Position numbers and translations under genes: made by a program
Assembly (NCBI GenBank): GCA_036821905.1
Contig: DAISIR010000003.1
Location: forward strand, 1-64,000
Source: Brooklawnia sp937867175
Lineage (GTDB): Bacteria > Actinomycetota > Actinomycetes > Propionibacteriales > Propionibacteriaceae
DNA: 64,000 bases
Direction of reading: 5' to 3'
Shown: piece by piece, positions 60,222-64,000 of the stretch
Position numbering within the stretch: position 1 is the stretch's first letter
Layout: every line of letters starts with the position of its first letter
Notes under the pieces: model-generated
What the model was told of the DNA's origin: nothing
What the model saw: the letters and a program-made list of their open reading frames with translations, nothing else
Database searches by the model: none

Positions 60222-60677
60222 TGTGTCTTTCTTCTCCTCTATTAAGAAGCGGAGCATCCGCGGTCGCGGTGCTCTGTAGTGCAGCTGCAATGAACGCTTC
60301 CCGCAAGGACTGCCACCGTTGGAAACCAACGGATACACCTAACCAGCAAAAGCCAATTCAAACAACTTCTGAGCCAACCTACTCGCCGGCACGCGAAAAC
60401 ACAATCGGGAGGGGTCACCGCGGGCGTCCACCAACCCCAAGACAACCGCGAGACCGCTACCCGTCACCCAAGAACGGATTGATGCAGGCTTCAAGTTGTT
60501 GGTCACCCGCGATCGTGGGTGCCAGCATTGCGGCCGCCAGCACGATCACCGGCGGCAGCCAGACACGCCAATGCTGAGGGTCGATCATGCGTCCATGGTC
60601 ACACTGCCGGCCGCGATCAGGCTGCGAACCGGTGGGTGGTGTTGGGTGGGCGACCCACTCGGACGTAACCTCCGCTT
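60222..60677 (-). promoter_or_regulatory. Gene-free interval with structured cspA leader
   Basis: No convincing gene lies in these ~455 bp. The cspA-proximal part is AT-richer than its surroundings and holds two hairpins: GAGCA-CCGCG / CGCGG-TGCTC around 60252-60274 and CCGTTGG-AAA-CCAACGG at 60316-60332 (plus-strand sequence). These would fall in a long 5' untranslated region, as is common for cold-shock genes. The promoter itself is not identified. Confidence 0.45.
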
Positions 60678-61484
60678 GTGACTGCGCTGTTCCTGGCCTC
60701 GGCCGTGGTGGCGATGACCTTGTATGGCACCGCGTCGGTGCTGCAGGCCCATGCCGCGCGCCGAGCCACCGGCCCGGCCGTGCTGCGCCATCCCGCCTAT
60801 CTCGCCGGGCTGGCCTGTGATGGGCTGGCCTGGGCAGCGCAGGTGGTCGCGATGTGGCGGCTGCCCATGTTCACGGTGGAGGCGATCTTGGCCGGCTCAT
60901 TGGCCGTCACCATCCTGATCGGTATTCCCGCGCTGGGGCTGCGACCAACTCGGTGGGACTGGCTCGGTGTCGCCCTCACCTGTGTCGGGGTGGGTGTGGT
61001 GTCGGTGGCGGCAGGCCCGGAGCGATCGGCTTCACCGGACGCTGGGCTGCGCTGGGCACTGCTGGCGACTCTGTTGGCCACCTTGTTGGTTGCAGCGTTG
61101 AGCTACCAGCGGGGCGGCATGGTGGTCCAGGGTTTGGTGGCCGGATTGGGTTACGGACTGTCGGCGGTCTTCGTCCGGGTCACGATGCAGTTGTCCGGCG
61201 CAGGCACATCCTGGCTGGTGATCCCCGAGCTGTACCTGGCCCTGTTGGCGGGCGGGTGCGGGGTGGTGATGTACGCGCGTGCCCTCGAGCACCAGCGGGT
61301 CGGCCCACCGACCGCACTGCTGTGGGTGGTCGAAGTCGTCGGGCCGGGGACGATCGGTCTGCTGGCGCTGGGCGACACGATCCGTTCCGGATGGGTGCCG
61401 GCCGCAGCGCTGGGGGTGGCTGCGGCCGTGGCCGGCTGCGTGCTCTTGGCCATGAGCCCGACCCAGCAAGAAGCCGGGGCCTAG
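60678..61484 (+). CDS. Integral membrane protein, DMT/EamA-like
   Basis: A 268-residue protein with about nine hydrophobic helices (MTALFLASAVVAMTLYGTASVLQAHAARR ...), of a layout like actinobacterial EamA/DMT-superfamily relatives. Helix VEAILAGSLAVTILIGIPALGLRPTRWDWLGVALTCVGVGVVSVAAG is typical of the second-repeat motif. No substrate is suggested. GTG 60678 is the start by default; no strong ribosome-binding site is seen. It lies 82 bp ahead of the MgtA-like gene and may be co-transcribed with it. Confidence 0.65.
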   Translation: MTALFLASAVVAMTLYGTASVLQAHAARRATGPAVLRHPAYLAGLACDGLAWAAQVVAMWRLPMFTVEAILAGSLAVTILIGIPALGLRPTRWDWLGVALTCVGVGVVSVAAGPERSASPDAGLRWALLATLLATLLVAALSYQRGGMVVQGLVAGLGYGLSAVFVRVTMQLSGAGTSWLVIPELYLALLAGGCGVVMYARALEHQRVGPPTALLWVVEVVGPGTIGLLALGDTIRSGWVPAAALGVAAAVAGCVLLAMSPTQQEAGA

Positions 61485-61566
61485 CGATGGGGCCGCTCAG
61501 CTTGCTCTCAGCCCGGTCCTCGTAGCGTCCGTACCGAACTCGGATTCGTCAGGGGAGAGTCGACGA

Positions 61567-64000
61567 ATGACCATGCACAACACCAAAGCACCGAATCAGC
61601 AATCTGTCCCGGCAGCGCTGACCCTGTCACAGGCGGCCGCGCAAGCCCCGGACCAGGTCTTGGGGCTCCTGTCGTCCAGCCCGCAAGGGTTGAGTTCATC
61701 TGAGGCGGCCTCCCGGCTCGCCGCCAACGGACCCAACGTGCTGCCGTCCCGCAAGGTGACGTGGGTGATGGTGCTGTGGCGACAGGTGAAGAGCCCGATC
61801 CTGCTGCTTCTGGTGGTGGCCGCCGTCTTGTCGTTCGTCACCGGTGACCGCGCGGACGCGTCCATCATCCTGGTGATCCTGCTGGCCAGCGTCGGGCTCG
61901 GGTTCGGCAACGAATGGCGTGCTGAACGCCAGGCCAGCTCGCTGCACGACCAGGTCTCGCACACGGTCGTGGTCGTCCGTGATGGCAAGGCGAGCGAGGT
62001 CCCGGTCGCCGATCTGGTGGTTGGGGACGTGGTGCGGCTCAGCCTGGGTGCCGTGGTGCCGGCCGACCTGCGGCTGCTCAGCGCCACCGACCTGTCCTGT
62101 GACGAGGCGGTGGTCACCGGCGAATCGGTGGCGTCCGACAAATCCGTCGAGCCGGTGCAACCGGACGCGGCGCTGGGCGACCTGAGCAGCGCGCTGCTGA
62201 TGGGCACCGTGGTGCATTCCGGCTCTGGCGAGGCGGTCGCCGTGGCAACCGGAGCCGATTGCATCTTCGGCCACATTGCCGCGTCGTTGGCCACCGAACT
62301 CCCCCAAACTGGCTTCCAGAAGGGCCTTTCGAAGTTCTCGATGTTCTTGCTCTACGTGGCGCTGACGCTGACCGTGCTGATCTTCGTGGGCAACGCCCTG
62401 CTGCACCGGCCCCTCCTGGACGCGCTGTTGTTCGCACTGGTGATCGCGGTCGGCATCACCCCGCAGCTGTTGCCCGCAGTTGTCAACACCTCGCTGGCGG
62501 CCGGTGCCGCAGCCCTGGCGAAGCAGGACGTGCTGGTCAAGCGGCTGGCCTGCATCGAGGACCTCGGCAACGTCGACATCCTGGTCACCGACAAGACCGG
62601 CACCCTGACCCAGGGCAAGATCGGCTATCAGCGGGCCGTACCGGCGCAGGGCCACGATGAGTCGGAGCTGGAACGGCTCGGTCTGCTCGCCTGCGAGACC
62701 GACTTCACCCAGGCCGGGGCGTCCCCGGTCGGGCAGAACGAAATCGACCGCGCCCTGTCGGAACAGATCGCCGAGCACACCGACCTGACCGGGTGGCAGC
62801 GGCTGCAGCTGCGTCCGTTCGACCACGATTCGCGCACCTCTGCCGTGCTCGGCGCGTCCGGGCCGGACGAGCACCTTCACATCCTGAAAGGCGCCCCCGA
62901 ATCGGTACTGCCGCACTGTGCAGCTGTCGCGCTGGCCGACCTCGCCCAGCGCGACGCGTTGTTCGCCGGCGGCTCCCGGACGATCGCGGTCGCCACCCGC
63001 AACGCAGGCAACGAAACCAGCCTGCCGGCAACCATTCCGGACGACTTCACCCTGATCGGCTACCTGGCCTTCCTCGACCAGCCAAAACCGGACGCCGGCG
63101 AGTCGCTGCAACGCCTCGCCGAATTGGGGGTGGCAGTCAAGGTGGCCACCGGCGACAACCTGGTGGTGGCCGAGAAGGTCTGCCGTGACCTCGGCCTCGA
63201 AGTCGGCAGCCCGCTGACCGGTGACGCGATCGACGCCATGGCTGACGACGAACTGTACGACGCAGTGCACCACACCGCTTTGTTGGCCCGTGTTTCACCG
63301 GACCACAAGGCCCGTATCATCACCGTCCTGCGCCGCCACCACACCGTCGCGTTCCTGGGCGACGGGGTGAATGACGCGCCGGCGCTGCACCGGTCGGACG
63401 TCGGCATCTCGGTCGACACCGCCACCGACGTGGCCAAGGATGCCGCCGATGTCGTCCTGCTGAAGAAGGACCTCGGCGTCATCATCGACGGCATTGTGGG
63501 TGGCCGGCGCACCTTCGCCAACACGATCAAGTACGTGATGATGGGCACGTCGTCCAATTTCGGCAACATGTTCTCGGCCTCGATCGCCTCGATCGTGCTG
63601 CCCTTCTTGCCGATGTTGCCCAGCCAATTGCTGTTCAACAACCTGCTCTACGACACCTCACAGCTGGCGATCCCGACCGACGCCGTCGATGACGAGGCGC
63701 TGCGCAAGCCTGCCCACTGGGACATCGGACGCATCCGCAAGTTCATGGTCATGTTCGGGCCCGTCAGCTCGCTCTTCGACTTCCTCACCTTCGCGTTGAT
63801 GCTGCTCGTCTTTCACGCCGGGCAAGCCGAGTTCCGAGCTGGCTGGTTCGTGGAATCCCTTGCGACCCAAACGCTGATCGTGCTGGTCATCCGTACCCGC
63901 CGCATCCCGTTCTTCCGCAGCCGCCCCTCCACCGCCATGCTGGTCGCGGTGCTGGGCGTCGTAGCGATCGGCGCGGCCATCCCCTATCTGCCGTTCGCCA
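61567..64000 (+). CDS. mgtA: MgtA-type magnesium-translocating P-type ATPase, 3' end missing
   Basis: The frame is open from ATG 61567 to the right edge (811 codons). Type IIIB P-ATPase features: the actuator motif VVTGESVASDKSVE; GITPQLLPAVVNTSLAAGA, which replaces the PEGLP of Ca pumps as in MgtA/MgtB (family form ITPEMLP); the phosphorylation site VTDKTGTLTQGKIG; VAFLGDGVNDAPALHRSDVGISVDTATDVAKDAADVVLL; and the C-terminal MMGTSSNFGNMFSASIASIVLPFLPMLPSQLLFNNLLYD, diagnostic of MgtA/B. It would import Mg2+. GGGGAG precedes the start. Confidence 0.92.
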   Translation, partial: MTMHNTKAPNQQSVPAALTLSQAAAQAPDQVLGLLSSSPQGLSSSEAASRLAANGPNVLPSRKVTWVMVLWRQVKSPILLLLVVAAVLSFVTGDRADASIILVILLASVGLGFGNEWRAERQASSLHDQVSHTVVVVRDGKASEVPVADLVVGDVVRLSLGAVVPADLRLLSATDLSCDEAVVTGESVASDKSVEPVQPDAALGDLSSALLMGTVVHSGSGEAVAVATGADCIFGHIAASLATELPQTGFQKGLSKFSMFLLYVALTLTVLIFVGNALLHRPLLDALLFALVIAVGITPQLLPAVVNTSLAAGAAALAKQDVLVKRLACIEDLGNVDILVTDKTGTLTQGKIGYQRAVPAQGHDESELERLGLLACETDFTQAGASPVGQNEIDRALSEQIAEHTDLTGWQRLQLRPFDHDSRTSAVLGASGPDEHLHILKGAPESVLPHCAAVALADLAQRDALFAGGSRTIAVATRNAGNETSLPATIPDDFTLIGYLAFLDQPKPDAGESLQRLAELGVAVKVATGDNLVVAEKVCRDLGLEVGSPLTGDAIDAMADDELYDAVHHTALLARVSPDHKARIITVLRRHHTVAFLGDGVNDAPALHRSDVGISVDTATDVAKDAADVVLLKKDLGVIIDGIVGGRRTFANTIKYVMMGTSSNFGNMFSASIASIVLPFLPMLPSQLLFNNLLYDTSQLAIPTDAVDDEALRKPAHWDIGRIRKFMVMFGPVSSLFDFLTFALMLLVFHAGQAEFRAGWFVESLATQTLIVLVIRTRRIPFFRSRPSTAMLVAVLGVVAIGAAIPYLPFA

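Noticed and set aside
61696..63273. 525-codon minus-strand open frame at the right end
   Set aside because: The plus strand carries all MgtA motifs through this interval; the minus product is a Gly/Arg/Gln-rich shadow.

Overview
The window is high-GC DNA with short intergenic gaps and ATGA-type overlaps. It carries a complete-looking anaerobic corrin pathway interleaved with a glutamate (C5) haem pathway. Several domain fusions (CbiG-CbiH, CbiX-Met8, CobQ-CobO, CbiA-CobC) and the hem/cbi arrangement point to an actinobacterium, most likely of the Propionibacteriaceae. That assignment is inferred from gene content and not tested.

Region 1 (1-14.4 kb): the tail of a GPH-family sugar symporter, a DUF308 membrane protein, an acyl-CoA synthetase, and a beta-glucoside PTS operon (EIIBCA - 6-phospho-beta-glucosidase - LicT antiterminator). 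The operon has a textbook RAT/terminator leader. Two complete insertion sequences, an IS1380-type and an ISL3-type element, both with intact ends and target duplications, lie directly upstream of that leader. After them come a small exported protein, a divergent LysR/YeiH pair and a HAD phosphatase.

Region 2 (14.4-31.4 kb): an envelope/stress-type cluster around a large LuxR-family (LAL/MalT-like) regulator: cardiolipin synthase, a broken TMEM175 channel, a P-type ATPase, a Vps62-like protein, an AI-2E family permease, and an operon of MBL alkylsulfatase-like protein, DUF2252, DHA2 MFS transporter and a frameshifted DUF1214 protein. Paired GGGTGACA motifs lie about 45-95 bp ahead of all these transcription units and ahead of the regulator gene. 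This suggests one coherent, apparently undescribed regulon, and it is the main candidate system in the window.

Region 3 (31.4-42.1 kb): hemA-hemC-hemD-hemB-hemL on the minus strand, divergent from a cobalamin-riboswitch-led cbiL-cbiF-cbiE-cbiGH-cbiX/cysG operon.

Region 4 (42.1-47.6 kb): an accessory island between two cobalamin blocks. It holds a TRAFAC-type GTPase with a small partner, an ISL3 remnant, an HTH-PIN toxin-antitoxin pair, an HTH protein with a palindromic operator, and an unrecognised protein with an internal duplication.

Region 5 (47.6-59.9 kb): the remaining cobalamin genes, cbiB-cbiD-cbiC (minus), riboswitch-cbiMNQO (plus), then cbiT, cobA and cobK on alternating strands, and the fusions cobQ-cobO and cbiA-cobC. 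Regions 3 and 5 together take glutamyl-tRNA to uroporphyrinogen III, insert cobalt early (CbiX), import cobalt (CbiMNQO) and carry the corrin ring to adenosylcobyric acid plus the aminopropanol-phosphate arm.

Region 6 (59.9-64 kb): a repeat pair, a bidirectional terminator, a cold-shock protein with a long leader, a DMT-like membrane protein, and the start of an MgtA-type P-type ATPase that runs off the end. I saw no tRNA, rRNA or CRISPR.
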